From Armigeres subalbatus (Eukaryota > Arthropoda > Insecta > Diptera > Culicidae), in NCBI RefSeq assembly GCF_024139115.2, contig NC_085139.1, forward strand, positions 254,234,067 to 254,298,066: a stretch of DNA of 64,000 bases, in the 5' to 3' direction. Positions 1 to 13,082 of the stretch are shown one piece after another (position 1 is the stretch's first letter; the number at the start of each line of letters is the position of its first letter). The notes under the pieces are model-generated. The model ran no database searches and had not been told where the DNA came from. It saw only the letters and a list, made by a program, of their open reading frames with translations. The position numbers were made by a program, and so were the translations under genes.

Positions 1-3000
1 TTTGTCTTATTTGTCTTATTTGTCTTATTTGTCTTATTTGTCTTATTTGTCTTATTTGTCTTATTTGTCTTATTTGTCTTATTTGTCTTATTTGTCTTAT
101 TTGTCTTATTTGTCTTATTTGTCTTATTTGTCTTATTTGTCTTATTTGTCTTATTTGTCTTATTTGTCTTATTTGTCTTATTTGTCTTATTTGTCTTATT
201 TGTCTTATTTGTCTTATTTGTCTTATTTGTCTTATTTGTCTTATTTGTCTTATTTGTCTTATTTGTCTTATTTGTCTTTTGTATTTGTCTTATTTGTCTT
301 ATTTGTCTTATTTGTCTTATTTGTCTTATTTGTCTTATTTGTCTTATTTGTCTTATTTGTCTTATTTGTCTTATTTGTCTTATTTGTCTTATTTGTCTTA
401 TTTGTCTTATTTGTCTTATTTGTCTGGTTTGTCTTATTTGTCTTATTTGTCTTATTGTCTTATTTGTCTTATTTGTCTTATTTGTCTTATTTGTCTTATT
501 TGTCTTATTTGTCTTGTTGTCTTATTTGTCTTATTTGTCTTATTTGTCTTATTTGTCTTATTTGTCTTATTTGTCTTATTTGTCTTATTTGTCTTATTTG
601 TCTTATTTGTCTTATTTGTCTTGTTGTCTTATTTGTCTTATTTGTCTTGTTGTCTTATTTGTCTTATTTGTCTTATTTATCTTATTTATCTTATTTGTCT
701 TATTTGTCTTATTTGCCTTATTTGTCTTATTTGTATTGTTTGTCTTATTTGTCTTATTTGTCTTATTTGTCTTATTTGTCTTATTTGTCTTATTTGTCTT
801 ATTTGTCTTATTTGTATTATTTGTCTTATTTGTCTTATTTGTCTTATTTGTCTTATTTGTCTTATTTGTCTTATTTGTCTTATTTGTCTTGTTTGTCTTA
901 TTTGTATTATTTGTCTTATTTGTCTTATTTGTCTTATTTGTCTTATTTGTCTTATTTGTCTTATTTGTCTTATTTGTCTTATTTGTCTTATTTGTCTTAT
1001 TTGTCTTATTTGTCTTATTTGTCTTATTTGTCTTATTTGTCTTATTTGTCTTATTTGTCTTATTTGTCTTATTTGTCTTATTTGTCTTATTTGTTTTATT
1101 TGTCTTATTTGTCTTATTTGTCTTATTTGTCTTATTTGTCTTATTTGTCTTATTTGTCTTATTTGTCTTATTTGTCTTATTTGTCTTATTTTTCTTATTT
1201 TTCTTATTTTTCTTATTTTTCTTATTTTTCTTATTTTTCTTATTTGTCTTATTTGTCTTATTTGTCTTATTTGTCTTATTTGTCTTATTTGTCTTATTTG
1301 TCTCATTTGGCTTGTTGTCTTATTTGTCTTATTTGTCTTGTTGTCTTATTTGTTTTATTTGTCTTATTTGTCTTATTTGTCTTATTTGTCTTGTTTGTCT
1401 TATTTGTCTTATTTGTCTTATTTGTCTTATTTGTCTTATTTGTCTTATTTGTCTTATTTGTCTTATTTGTCTTATTTGTCTTATTTGTCTTATTTGTCTT
1501 GTTTGTCTTATTTGTATTATTTGTCTTATTTGTCTTATTTGTCTTATTTGTCTTATTTGTCTTATTTGTCTTATTTGTCTTATTTGTCTTATTTGTATTA
1601 TTTGTCTTATTTGTCTTATTTGTCTTATTTGTCTTATTTGTCTTATTTGTCTTATTTGTCTTATTTGTCTTATTTGTCTTATTTGTCTTATTTGTCTTAT
1701 TTGTCTTATTTGTCTTATTTGTCTTATTTGTCTTATTTGTCTTATTTGTCTTATTTGTCTTATTTGTCTTATTTGTCTTATTTGTCTTATTTGTCTTATT
1801 TGTCTTATTTGTCTTATTTGTTTTGTTTGTCTTATTTGTCTTATTTGTCTTATTTGTCTTATTTGTCTTATTTGTCTTATTTGTCTTATTTGTCTTATTT
1901 GTCTTATTTGTCTTATTTTTCTTATCTTTCTTATTTTTCTTATTTTTGTTATTTGTCTGATTTGTCTTATTTTTCTTATTTGTCTTATTTGTCTTATTTG
2001 TCTTATTTGTCTTATTTGTCTTATTTGTCTTATTTGTCTTATTTGTCTTATTTGTCTTATTTGTCTTATTTGTCTTATTTGTCTTATTTGCCTTGTTTGT
2101 CTTATTAGTCTTAATTGTCTTATTTGTCTTATTTGTCTTATTTGTCTTATTTGTCTTATTTGTCTTATTTGCCTTGTTTGTCTTATTTGTCTTATTTGTC
2201 TTATTTGTCTTATTTGTCTTATTTGTCTTATTTGTCTTATTTGTCTTATTTGTCTTATTTTTCTTATTTTTCTTATTTTTCTTATTTTTCTTTTTTTTCT
2301 TATTTTTCTTTTTTTTCTTATTTGTCTTATTTTTCTTTTTTTTCTTATTTGTCTTATTTGTCTTATTTGTCTTATTTGTCTTATTTGTCTTATTTGTCTT
2401 ATTTGTTTTATTTGTCTTATTTGTCTTATTTGTCTTATTTGTCTTATTTGTCTTATTTGTCTTATTTGTCTTATTTGTCTTGTTTGTCTTATTTGTCTTA
2501 TTTGTCTTATTTGTCTTATTTGTCTTATTTGTCTTATTTGTCTTATTTGTCTTATTTGTCTTATTTGTCTTATTTGTCTTATTTGTCTTATTTGTCTTAT
2601 TTGTCTTATTTGTCTTATTTGTATTATTTGTCTTATTTGTCTTATTTGTCTTATTTGTCTTATTTGTCTTATTTGTCTTATTTGTCTTATTTGTCTTGTT
2701 TGTCTTATTTGTATTATTTGTCTTATTTGTCTTATTTGTCTTATTTGTCTTATTTGTCTTATTTGTCTTATTTGTCTTATTTGTCTTATTTGTCTTGTTG
2801 TCTTATTTGTCTTATTTGTCTTATTTGTCTTATTTGTCTTATTTGTCTTATTTGTCTTATTTGTCTTATTTGTCTTATTTGTCTTATTTGTCTTATTTGT
2901 CTTATTTGTCTTATTTGTCTTATTTGTCTTATTTGTCTTATTTGTCTTATTTGTCTTATTTGTCTTATTTGTCTTATTTGTCTTATTTGTCTTATTTGTC

Positions 3001-5138
3001 TTATTTGTCTTATTTGTCTTATTTGTCTTATTTGTCTTATTTGTCTTATTTTTCTTATTTTTCTTATTTTTCTTATTTTTCTTATTTTTCTTATTTGTCT
3101 TATTTGTCTTATTTGTCTTATTTGTCTTATTTGTCTTATTTGTCTTATTTGTCTTATTTGTCTTATTTGTCTTATTTGTCTTGTTTGTCTTATTTGTCTT
3201 ATTTGTCTTATTTGTCTTGTTTGTCTTATTTGTCTTATTTGTCTTATTTGTCTTATTTGTCTTATTTGTCTTATTTGTCTTATTTGTCTTATTTGTCTTA
3301 TTTGTCTTATTTGTCTTATTTGTCTTATTTGTCTTATTTGTCTTATTTGTCTTATTTGTCTTATTTGTCTTATTTGTCTTATTTGTCTTATTTGTCTTAT
3401 TTGTCTTATTTGTCTTATTTGTCTTATTTATCTTATTTATCTTATTTGTCTTATTTGTCTTATTTGTCTTATTTGTCTTATTTGTATTGTTTGTCTTATT
3501 TGTTTTATTTGTCTTATTTGTCTTATTTGTATTATTTGTCTTATTAAATAAGACAATTTGTCTTATTTGTCTTATTTGTATTATTTGTCTTATTTGTCTT
3601 ATTTGTGCTAATTGTGCTAATTGTCTTATTTGTCCTATTTGTCTTATTTGTCTTATTTGTCTTATTTGTCTTGTTTGTCTTATTTGTCTTATTTGTCTTA
3701 TTAGTCTTATTTGTATAGTTGTCTTATTTGTCTTATTTGTCTGATTTGTCTTATTTGTCTTATTTGTCTTATTTGTCTTATTTGTCTTATTGGCTTATTT
3801 GTCTTATTTGTCTTATTTGTCTTATTTGTCTTATTTGTCTTATTTGTCTTATTTGTCTTATTTGTCTTATTTGTCTTATTTGTTTTATTTGTCTTATTTG
3901 TCTTATTTGTCTTATTTGTCTTATTTGTCTTATTTGTCTTATTTGTCTTATTTGTCTTATTTGTCTTATTTGTCTTATTTGTCTTATTTGTCTTATTTTT
4001 CTTATTTTTCTTATTTTTCTTATTTTTCTTATTTTTCTTATTTTTCTTATTTGTCTTATTTGTCTTATTTGTCTTATTTGTCTTATTTGTCTTATTTGTC
4101 TTATTTGTCTTATTTGTCTTATTTGTCTTATTTGTCTTATTTGTCTTATTTGTCTTATTTGTCTTATTTGTCTTATTTGTCTTATGTCTTATTTGTCTTA
4201 TTTGTCTTATTTGTCTTATTTGTCTTATTTGTCTTATTTGTCTTATTTGTCTTATTTGTCTTATTTGTCTTATTTGTCTTATTTGTCTTATTTGTCTTAT
4301 TTGTCTTATTTGTCTTATTTGTCTTATTTGTCTTATTTGTCTTATTTGTCTTGATTGGCTTATTTGTCTTATTTGTCTTATTTGTCTTATTTGTATTGTT
4401 TGTCTTATTTGTCTTATTTGTCTTATTTGTCTTATTTGTCTTATTTGTCTTATTTGTCTTATTTGTCTTATTTGTCTTATTTGTCTTATTTGTCTTATTT
4501 GTCTTATTTGTCTTATTTGTCTTATTTGTCTTATTTGTCTTATTTGTCTTATTTGTCTTATTTGTCTTATTTGTCTTATTTGTCTTATTTGTCTTATTTG
4601 TCTTATTTTTCTTATTTTTCTTATTTTTCTTATTTGTCTTATTTGTCTTATTTGTCTTATTTGTCTTATTTGTCTTATTTGTTTTATTTGTCTTATTTGT
4701 CTTATTTGTCTTATTTGTCTTATTTGTCTTATTTGTCTTATTTGTCTTATTTGTCTTATTTGTCTTATTTGTCTTATTTGTCTTATTTGTCTTATTTGTC
4801 TTATTTGTCTTATTTGTCTTATTTGTCTTATTTGTCTTATTTGTCTTATTTGTCTTATTTGTCTTATTTGTCTTTTTGTCTTATTTGTCTTATTTGTCTT
4901 ATTTGTCTTATTTGTCTTATTTGTCTTATTTGTCTTATTTGTCTTATTTGTCTTATTTGTCTTATTTGTCTTATTTGTCTTATTTGTCTTATTTGTCTTA
5001 TTTGTCTTATTTGTCTTATTTGTCTTATTTGTCTTATTTGTCTTATTTGTCTTATTTGTCTTATTTGTCTTATTTGTCTTATTTGTCTTATTTGTCTTAT
5101 TTGTCTTATTTGTCTTATTTGTCTTATTTGTCTTATTT
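1..5138. repeat. TTATTTGTC nonamer satellite, left block
   Basis: Near-perfect tandem copies of TTATTTGTC run from the window edge. Variants are TTATTTTTC blocks (near 1191-1240, 1915-1970, 2255-2345, 3050-3095, 3995-4050, 4606-4632), TTTGTATTA, TTTATC and TTTGTTTTA. The unit is 9 bp, so every forward frame is open (Phe-Val-Leu, Leu-Ser-Tyr, Cys-Leu-Ile), and so are two reverse frames. These long open frames are a by-product of the repeat and are not genes. Landmark variants recur at fixed distances (see findings), which points to segmental duplication inside the array. The left boundary lies outside the window. Confidence 0.97.
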
Positions 5139-6246
5139 GGAACTTCCGGAGGAATTCCTGGAGGAACTTCCGGAGGAATTCCTGGAGGAACTTCCGGAGG
5201 AATTCCTGGAGGAACTTCCGGAAGAATTCCTGGAGGAACTTCCGGAGGAATTCCTGGAGGAACTTCCGGAGGAATTCCGGAGGAACTTCCGGAGGAATTC
5301 CTGGAGGAACTTCGGAGGAATTCGGAGGAACTTCGGAGGAATTCCCGGAGGAACTTCGGAGGAATTCGGAGGAACTTCCGGAGGAATTCGGAGGAACTTC
5401 GGAGGAATTCGGAGGAACTTCCGGAATTCACGGAGGAACTCTCGGAGGAATTCACGGAGGAACCTCCTGAGGGTTTCCCGGAGGAACTTCTGGCGGAATT
5501 ACCGGAGGAACTTCCGGAGGAATTGCCGGAGGAACTTCCGGAGGAATTCCCGTAGGAACTTCCGGAAGAATTCCCGGAGGAACTTCCGGAGGAATTCCCG
5601 GAGGAATTACCGGAGGAACTTCTGGAGGAATTACCGGAGGAACTTCTGGAGGAATTCCCGGAGGAACTTCCTGGAGGAATTCCCGGAGGAACTTCGGAGG
5701 AATCCCGGAGGAAATTCCGGAGGCATTTTTGGAGGAACTTTCCGGAGGAAATTCCGGAGGAATTCGGAGGAACTTCCGGAGGAATTCCGGAGGAACTTCC
5801 GGAGGAATTCGGAGGAACTTCCGGAGGAGTTCCCGGAGGAACTTCCGGAGGAATTCGGAGGAACTTCGGAGGAATTCGGAGGAACTTCCGGAGGAATTCC
5901 CGGAGGAACTTCCGGAGGAATTCCCGGAGGAACTTCTAGAGGAATTCCCGGAGGAACTTCCGCAGGAACTTCCGGAGGAATTCCCGGAGGAACTTCCGGA
6001 GGAATTCCCGGAGGAACTTCCGGAGGAATTCCCGGAGGAACTTCCGGAGGAATTCCCGGAGGAACTTCCGGGGAATTCGGAGGAACTTCAGGGAATTCGG
6101 AGAAACTTCGGAGGAATTCGGAGGAACTTCCGGAGGAATTCCCGGAGGAACTTCCGTAGGCATTCCCGGAGGAACTTTCGAAGGCGTTCAAAGGCGTTCC
6201 TGGAGGAACTTCCGGAGGAATTCCCGGAGGAACTTCCGGAGGAATT
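5139..6246. repeat. 24-bp GGAGGAACTTCC/GGAGGAATTCC minisatellite inside the nonamer satellite
   Basis: About 1.1 kb of tandem units alternates GGAGGAACTTCC and GGAGGAATTCCC, with GGAATTCC palindromes in most units. Many units lose 3 bp or a few bases (for example TTCGGAGG in place of TTCCGGAGG). The array begins directly after a TTATTTGG unit and returns directly to GTCTTATTTGTC, so it sits inside the satellite with no other flanking DNA. The 24-bp period keeps frames open (Gly-Gly-Thr-Ser-Gly-Gly-Ile-Pro), but nothing suggests translation. Confidence 0.95.
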
Positions 6247-9200
6247 GTCTTATTTGTCTTATTTGTCTTATTTGTCTTATTTGTCTTATTTGTCTTATTT
6301 GTCTTATTTGTCTTATTTGTCTTATTTGTCTTATTTGTCTTATTTGTCTCATTGTCTTATTTGTCTTATTTGTCTTATTTGTCTTATTTGTCTTATTTGT
6401 CTTATTTGTCTTATTTGTCTTATTTGTCTTATTTGTCTTATTTGTCTTATTTGTCTTATTTGTCTTATTTGTCTTATTTGTCTTATTTGTCTTATTTGTC
6501 TTATTTGTCTTATTTGTCTCATTTGTCTTATTTGTCTTATTTGCCTTATTTGTCTTATTTGTCTTATTTGTCTTATTTGTCTTATTTGTCTTATTTGTCT
6601 TATTTGTCTTATTTGTCTTATTTGTCTTATTTGTCTTATTTGTCTTATTTGTCTTATTTGTCTTATTTGTTTTATTTGTCTTGTTGTTTTATTTGTCTTA
6701 TTTGTCGTATTTGTCTTATTTGTCTTATTTGTCTTATGTGTCTTATTTGTCTTATTTGCCTTATTTGTCTTATTTATCTTATTTGTCTTTTTTGTCTTAT
6801 TTGTCTTATGTGTCTCATTTGTCTTATTTGCCTTATTTATCTTATTTGTCTATTATGTCTTATTTGTCTTATTTGTCTTATTTGTCTTATTTGTCTTATT
6901 TGTCTTATTTGTCTTGTTTGTCTTATTTGTCTTATTTGTCTTATTTGTCTTATTTGTCTTATTTATCTTAATGTCTTATTTGTCTTATTTGTCTTGTTTG
7001 TCTTATTTGTCTTATTTGTCTTATTTGTCTTATTTGTCTTATTTGTCTTATTTGTCTTATTTGTCTTATTTGTCTTATTTGTCTTATTTGTCTTATTTGT
7101 CTTATTTGTCTTATTTGTCTTATTTGTCTTGTTGTCTTATTTGTCTTATTTGTCTTATTTGTCTTATTTGTCTTGTTGTCTTATTTGTCTTATTTGTCTT
7201 ATTTGTCTTATTTGTCTTATTTGTCTTATTTGTCTTATTTGTCTTATTTGTCTTATTTGTCTTATTTGTCTTGTTGTCTTATTTGTCTTATTTGTCTTAT
7301 TTGTCTTGTTGTCTTATTTGTCTTATTTGTCTTATTTGTCTTATTTGTCTTATTTGTCTTATTTGTCTTATTTGTCTTATTTGTCTTATTTGTCTTATTT
7401 GTCTTGTTTGTCTTGTTTGTCTTGTTTGTCTTGTTTGTCTTATTTGTCTTATTTGTCTTATTTGTCCTATTTGTCTTATTTGTCTTGTTGTCTTATTTGT
7501 CTTATTTGTCTTATTTGTCGTATTTGTCTTATTTGTCTTATTTGTCTTATTTGTCTTATTTGTCTTATTTGTCTTATTTGTCTTATTTGTCTTATTTGTC
7601 TTGTTGTCTTATTTGTCTTATTTGTCTTATTTGTCTTGTTTGTCTTATTTGTCTTATTTGTCTTATTTGTCTTAGTTGGCTTATTTTTCTTATTTGTCTT
7701 ATTTGTCTTATTTTTCTTATTTGTCTTATTTGTCTTATTTGTCTTATTTGTCTTATTTGTCTTATTTGTCTTATTTGTCTTAGTTGGCTTATTTGTCTTA
7801 TTTGTCTTGTTTGTCTTATTTGTCTTATTTGTCTTATTTGTCTTATTTGTCTTATTTGTCTTATTTGTCTTATTTGTCTTATTTGTCTTATTTGTCTTAT
7901 TTGTCTTATTTGTCTTATTTGTCTTATTTGTCTTATTTGTCTTATTTGTCTTATTTGTCTTATTTGTCTTATTTGTCTTATTTGTCTTATTTGTCTTATT
8001 TGTCTTATTTGTCTTATTTGTTTTATTTGTCTTATTTGTCTTATTTGTCTTATTTGTCTTATTTGTCTTATTTGTCTTATTTTTTTATTTGCATTATTTA
8101 TTTTATTTGCCTTCTTTGCCTTATTTTCTTCTTTGTCTTATTTTTCTTATTTTTCTTATTTGTCTTATTTGTCTTATTTGTCTTATTTGTCTTATTTGTC
8201 TTATTTGTCTTATTTGTCTTATTTGTCTTATTTGTCTTATTTGTCTTATTTGTCTTATTTGTCTTATTTGTCTTATTTGTCTTATTTGTCTTATTTGTCT
8301 TATTTGTCTTATTTGTCTTATTTGTCTCATTTGTCTTATTTGTCTTATTTGTCTTATTTGTCTTATTGTCTTATTTGTCTTATTTGTCTTATTTGTCTTA
8401 TTTGTCTAATTTGTCTAATTTGTCTAATTTGTCTTATTTGTCTAATTTGTCTTATTTGTCTTGTTGTCTTATTTGTCTTATTTGTCTTGTTGTCTTATTT
8501 GTCTTATTTTCTTATTTTTCTTATTTGTCTTATTTGTCTTATTTGTCTTATTTGTCTTGTTGTCTTATTTGTCTTATTTGTCTTATTTGTCTTATTTGTC
8601 TTATTTGTCTTGTTGTCTTATTTGTCTTATTTGTCTTATTTGTCTTATTTGTCTTATTTGTCTTATTTGTCTTATTTGTCTTATTTGTCTTGTTGTCTTA
8701 TTTGTCTTATTTGTCTTATTTGTCTTATTTGTCTTATTTGTCTTATTTGTCTTATTTGTCTTATTTGTCTTATTTGTCTTATTTGTCTTATTTGTCTTGT
8801 TGTCTTATTTGTCTTATTTGTCTTATTTGTCTTATTTGTCTTATTTGTCTTATTTGTCTTATTTGTCTTATTTGTCTTATTTGTCTTATTTGTCTTGTTG
8901 TCTTATTTGTCTTATTTGTCTTATTTGTCTTATTTGTCTTATTTGTCTTATTTGTCTTATTTGTCTTATTTGTCTTATTTGTCTTATTTGTCTTATTTGT
9001 CTTGTGTGTCTTATTTGTCTTATTTGTCTTATTTGTCTTATTTGTCTTATTTGTCTTATTTGTCTTATTTGTCTTATTTGTCTTATTTGTCTTATTTGTC
9101 TTATTTGTCTTATTTGTCTTATTTGTCTTATTTGTCTTATTTGTCTTATTTGTCTTATTTGTCTTATTTGTCTTGTTGTCTTATTGGTCTGTGTTGTCTT

Positions 9201-10254
9201 ATTTGTCTTATTTGTCTTATTTGTCTTGTTGTCTTATTTGTCTTATTTGTCTTATTTGTCTTGTTGTCTTATTTGTCTTATTTGTCTTATTTGTCTTATT
9301 TGTCTTGTTGTCTTATTTGTCTTATTTGTCTTATTTGTCTTATTTGTCTTATTTGTCTTATTTGTCTTGTCTTATTTGTCTTATTTGTCTTGTTGTCTTA
9401 TTTGTCTTATTTGTCTTATTTGTCTTTATTTGTCTTGTTGTCTTATTTGTCTTATTTGTCTTATTTGTCTTATTTGTCTTATTTGTCTTATTTGTCTTAT
9501 TTGTCTTGTTGTCTTATTTGTCTTATTTGTCTTATTTGTCTTATTTGTCTTATTTGTCTTATTTGTCTTATTTGTCTTATTTGTCTTATTTGTCTTATTT
9601 GTCTTATTTGTCTTATTTGTCTTATTTGTCTTATTTGTCTTATTTGTCTTATTTGTCTTATTTGTCTTATTTGTCTTGTTGTCTTATTTGTCTTATTTGT
9701 CTTATTTGTCTTATTTGTCTTGTTGTCTTGTTGTCTTATTTGTCTTATTTGTCTTATTTGTCTTATTTGTCTTATTTGTCTTATTTGTCTTATTTGTCTT
9801 ATTTGTCTTATTTGTCTTGTTGTCTTATTTGTCTTATTTGTCTTGTTGTCTTATTTGTCTTATTTGTCTTGTTTGTCTTATTTGTCTTATTTGTCTTATT
9901 TGTCTTATTTGTCTTATTTGTCTTATTTATCTTATTTGTCTTATTTGTCTTATTTGTCTTATTTGTCTTATTTGTCTTATTTGTCTTATTTGTCTTATTT
10001 GTCTTATTTGTCTTATTTGTCTTATTTGTCTTATTTGTCTTATTTGTCTTATTTGTCTTATTTGTCTTATTTGTCTTATTTGTCTTATTTGTCTTATTTG
10101 TCTTATTTGTCTTATTTGTCTTATTTGTCTTATTTGTCTTATTTGTCTTATTTGTCTTATTTGTCTTATTTGTCTTATTTGTCTTATTTGTCTTATTTAT
10201 CTTATTTGTCTTATTTGTCTTATTTGTTTTATTTGTCTTATTTGTCTTATTTGT
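6247..10254. repeat. TTATTTGTC nonamer satellite, right block with 8-bp units
   Basis: Same nonamer as the left block. This block is also peppered with 8-bp units (TTGTTGTC), each shifting the frame, increasingly from about 7130 onward. The TTATTTTTC runs of the left block are nearly absent. The array ends at TTTGTCTTTTTTTCTGC and passes into unrelated sequence. The different variant content suggests the two blocks have homogenised separately since the 24-bp array appeared between them. Confidence 0.96.
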
Positions 10255-12763
10255 CTTTTTTTCTGCTTTGTTTGACCGTGTGTGAAGTTGTTCGAACAAC
10301 CATTTGACAGTTGGCGGCTTGGTTGGAAGCAGGTTGGAAGCAATCAAAACGGTTGGATCTTGACTTGTGCTGTCGGGGGAGGAGTCAAGGCTCCCTGCAC
10401 ATGTTTGAGCGTTTGTAGTGAAGTTGTGCCATCCCCCATATATTTTTTGATGACGCCTCGGTTATTCGTGTAGGATATTTCTTGTCGAACAAATTGTGTC
10501 TGTGCTGCTGTTGGTGGAGGATGGTGGATGCTTCAGCGACCCAGCGATAGAATCGCGGCGACTAGTTGTCGCCGTCGCGGCGATGAAATCGCTTAGGTCT
10601 GGGGGAGCCTTATTTTTTTATGTTTGCAACATATTCATAGTACGAAATACCACTTCGACTTTAATCGCGTAGTGTGATTCAAATCGGGACACACGTTTGA
10701 GTAAATCTGTTAACGGTAATGCAGTTCATATACCGCTATTCTGATAATGTAATCAAACATTATTTCACAATCAATTGCGGTGTACAAGGAGGAGACAGTG
10801 AAAGGATATGCATTGCTCCCAAATGTACCGCGCTTTTACAAAGGTATAATACAACAGGTTTTTCCACAAAGCCACCAACCTTACGGTCAGCAATTCTCGA
10901 TTCCGGAAAAGCGAGCTCGCATACAACAGTGAGTTGCCTGCTTCGGACATCCGTTCGTTGTGTTTCATCCTAAAATGCATGTTTTTCCTTCCGCTCCAAC
11001 AACCAACGAGTCCGACATTGAATCGCGAGTGCGAGTGCAGTTCCTGACAGCTGGATGGAATTTGACACCCTCGAGGGATACGGCGCAAAATCAGTACCGG
11101 TGCTGCAGACTATAGCATTGGACTGCACTCCCATTCCCATTGTAGTGCAAAGAGCTGATATTTCACCTCGTTGGTCCGCTCGAGAAGAAACGAACATGAA
11201 CCGTACGTTCATGAACCGTCGGATGCAGCTTCCATCTGCATCGATGTTTCAAAAGCATTGGAGGAAAAAGTATACGAAAGCATCGCAGTGCTTACCGAAA
11301 GGCAGACAGTTTTGCCCGGCGAAACTGTTGCGTCATGTGTTTTTGAACTGTTGAACCGTCGTCGTTTGATAACATCTCCCGGACTTGGAGTCGCTTATTT
11401 TCGGTGGAACCCGAGTCGATGGAAGTGTAACACATTTCCAGACGTTTCAAACGTCAATTTAGTAGTAGAGTAAGTAGCAAAGAGTAATAAAACGGTGGTG
11501 AGTTTATGAATAACAGGAGTTCATTTTTGGTTACAAATCATCAATCGGGATGATGATAACAGATTGCACGATTCAACCATTTCCGACATGCCATAAACTA
11601 TGAACCTGATCCCGACAGTATAACGGTGGACCTGAGAGCAAAGCAATCATCACCGTAGGCTACAGATGCTACAGATTGAAATTTCGTTTCATCGATTGGA
11701 ATTTTTGTTGACTTTCTTTGTTGATTATCCTAGCGGAAGTGATCTGCCGGCGTAATCACTCGCAAAGCAATCAGTTTTAATTGAAATCTGAATCCGACGA
11801 TACGACTGAAAGATTAGGGTATTCGAGATGCCTCAACGCATCCGTCGGTGCGAGCAATCAGCTATCCTAAATTGAAATATTTTAGCAAAGGAATCCAATA
11901 TTGCTCGATTCGCCACTCTCGATTCCAGCTCAATGGCATGGAAAAGCTCAGATTATTCACATCTTTTAAGACAACGCCTTGCCGCAACACAGCAGATGAC
12001 TTTCCAGTTTGGAAATTCCCATGCTTCACCTGTTCAGAAGAAAACGAAAAATAGAAAATATTTCATCTCATCTTTCGTATCCAAACAAATCGTCATCTCG
12101 CAGTATAATAAAAACGCCACGTAACGTAACGACGACGGTGACATGAAGCAAATCAGACGCACCGAAATCCATTTGCCAAGATTGGAAAACTCGTCCTCCC
12201 AGAGCAGAGAGCGAGCACCCATCCTAAAACGACCCACTTTGTAAAAAGTCAAAATAACACGCCTATTGTCTTTGAGCAGTCGGCGGAACCGGCTCCCAGA
12301 GGAAATGATTGTGATGAAAATTTTCAGTCCATCAACGAAACTTTTCCTCCTTTTTTTTCGGGACTTTGCTTACTTTTGCGTCTGTCTTTCTTCCGCTTTG
12401 AGAACCAACGTTCGTTGGTTGGCTTGATGGTGGTGGCAATTCTCCGGCGGTGGTTGCCCGTACGGAAGTGGCTCGAATAAAAATAAGGACCGGTTCTGGC
12501 ACAACAGCCGCAGCAGCGGGTGGTGATGTGGCAAACCTGGATTGTAGTCAATTTACTTTTTTCTTTATTATGTCGAGTTGACGGGAGTGAAAAGTTTTAT
12601 GGATGAGTTTTCCTGCTCTGGTGGTTTGTATGGTAATTGTGATTTTGCTTGAGCCACATAATGATCCTGGGTTGTCATCATTACGAGGAATCATAAAGTT
12701 GGAGGGAAGATAATTGAAATCAGCATTCAGGAGAATGAGTTATATAAATTATCAAACAAAGTC
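10255..12763. other. No recognisable gene; unclassified sequence
   Basis: About 2.5 kb of mixed-composition DNA. Open frames here are 60-105 codons with no motif I recognise. Small structures: a GC-rich hairpin near 10550-10600 (CGGCGAC/GTCGCCG arms) and a repeated ATGAACCGTACGTTCATGAA palindrome near 11194-11220. 12330-12545 has a more host-like GC-rich composition but no convincing exon. This could be diverged transposon or host non-coding DNA. Confidence 0.5.
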
Positions 12764-12777
12764 GAAGAAAGAGTGAT
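12764..12777. repeat. Target-site duplication of element A, left copy
   Basis: GAAGAAAGAGTGAT at 12764-12777 is repeated perfectly at 19747-19760. It precisely defines the insertion of the intervening I-like element. A 14-bp TSD fits target-primed reverse transcription. Confidence 0.93.
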
Positions 12778-13082
12778 GTTTTGTTTGTTTGTTTGTGTAT
12801 TTACGACACGTTACACCGGAAGGGTGCATTCGTGTCGGAAGGAAGATTTTTGGGTGTACAATTATAAATTCTTTACATTGTAATATTTTCTTTTTATCCT
12901 CTACTCTTCTTTTCACGTTTCTCCTCATACTTCTCTCTCTCTCTCACTATCTTCTTAATCTTTCCTACCGGTGCTTCCAAGCTGGTTGCGGCAGAGCTGT
13001 GAAATAATAGCGCTTCCGTCTCCGTGGACCACTGTAGGAAAAAAAAGGTACAGCGGTAAACTCTGCGAGTGTGTGAAAACAC

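Noticed and set aside
1..10254. Very long open frames (up to more than 1000 codons) in the satellite
   Set aside because: They follow from a 9-bp stop-free unit; composition is pure tripeptide repeat and several frames are open at once.
10282..11473. Several 60-105 codon frames as host genes
   Set aside because: No motifs, overlapping on both strands, no splice context that links them.
12034..12551. Small frames on the minus strand near the GC-richer segment
   Set aside because: Short, no conserved motif; insufficient to call.
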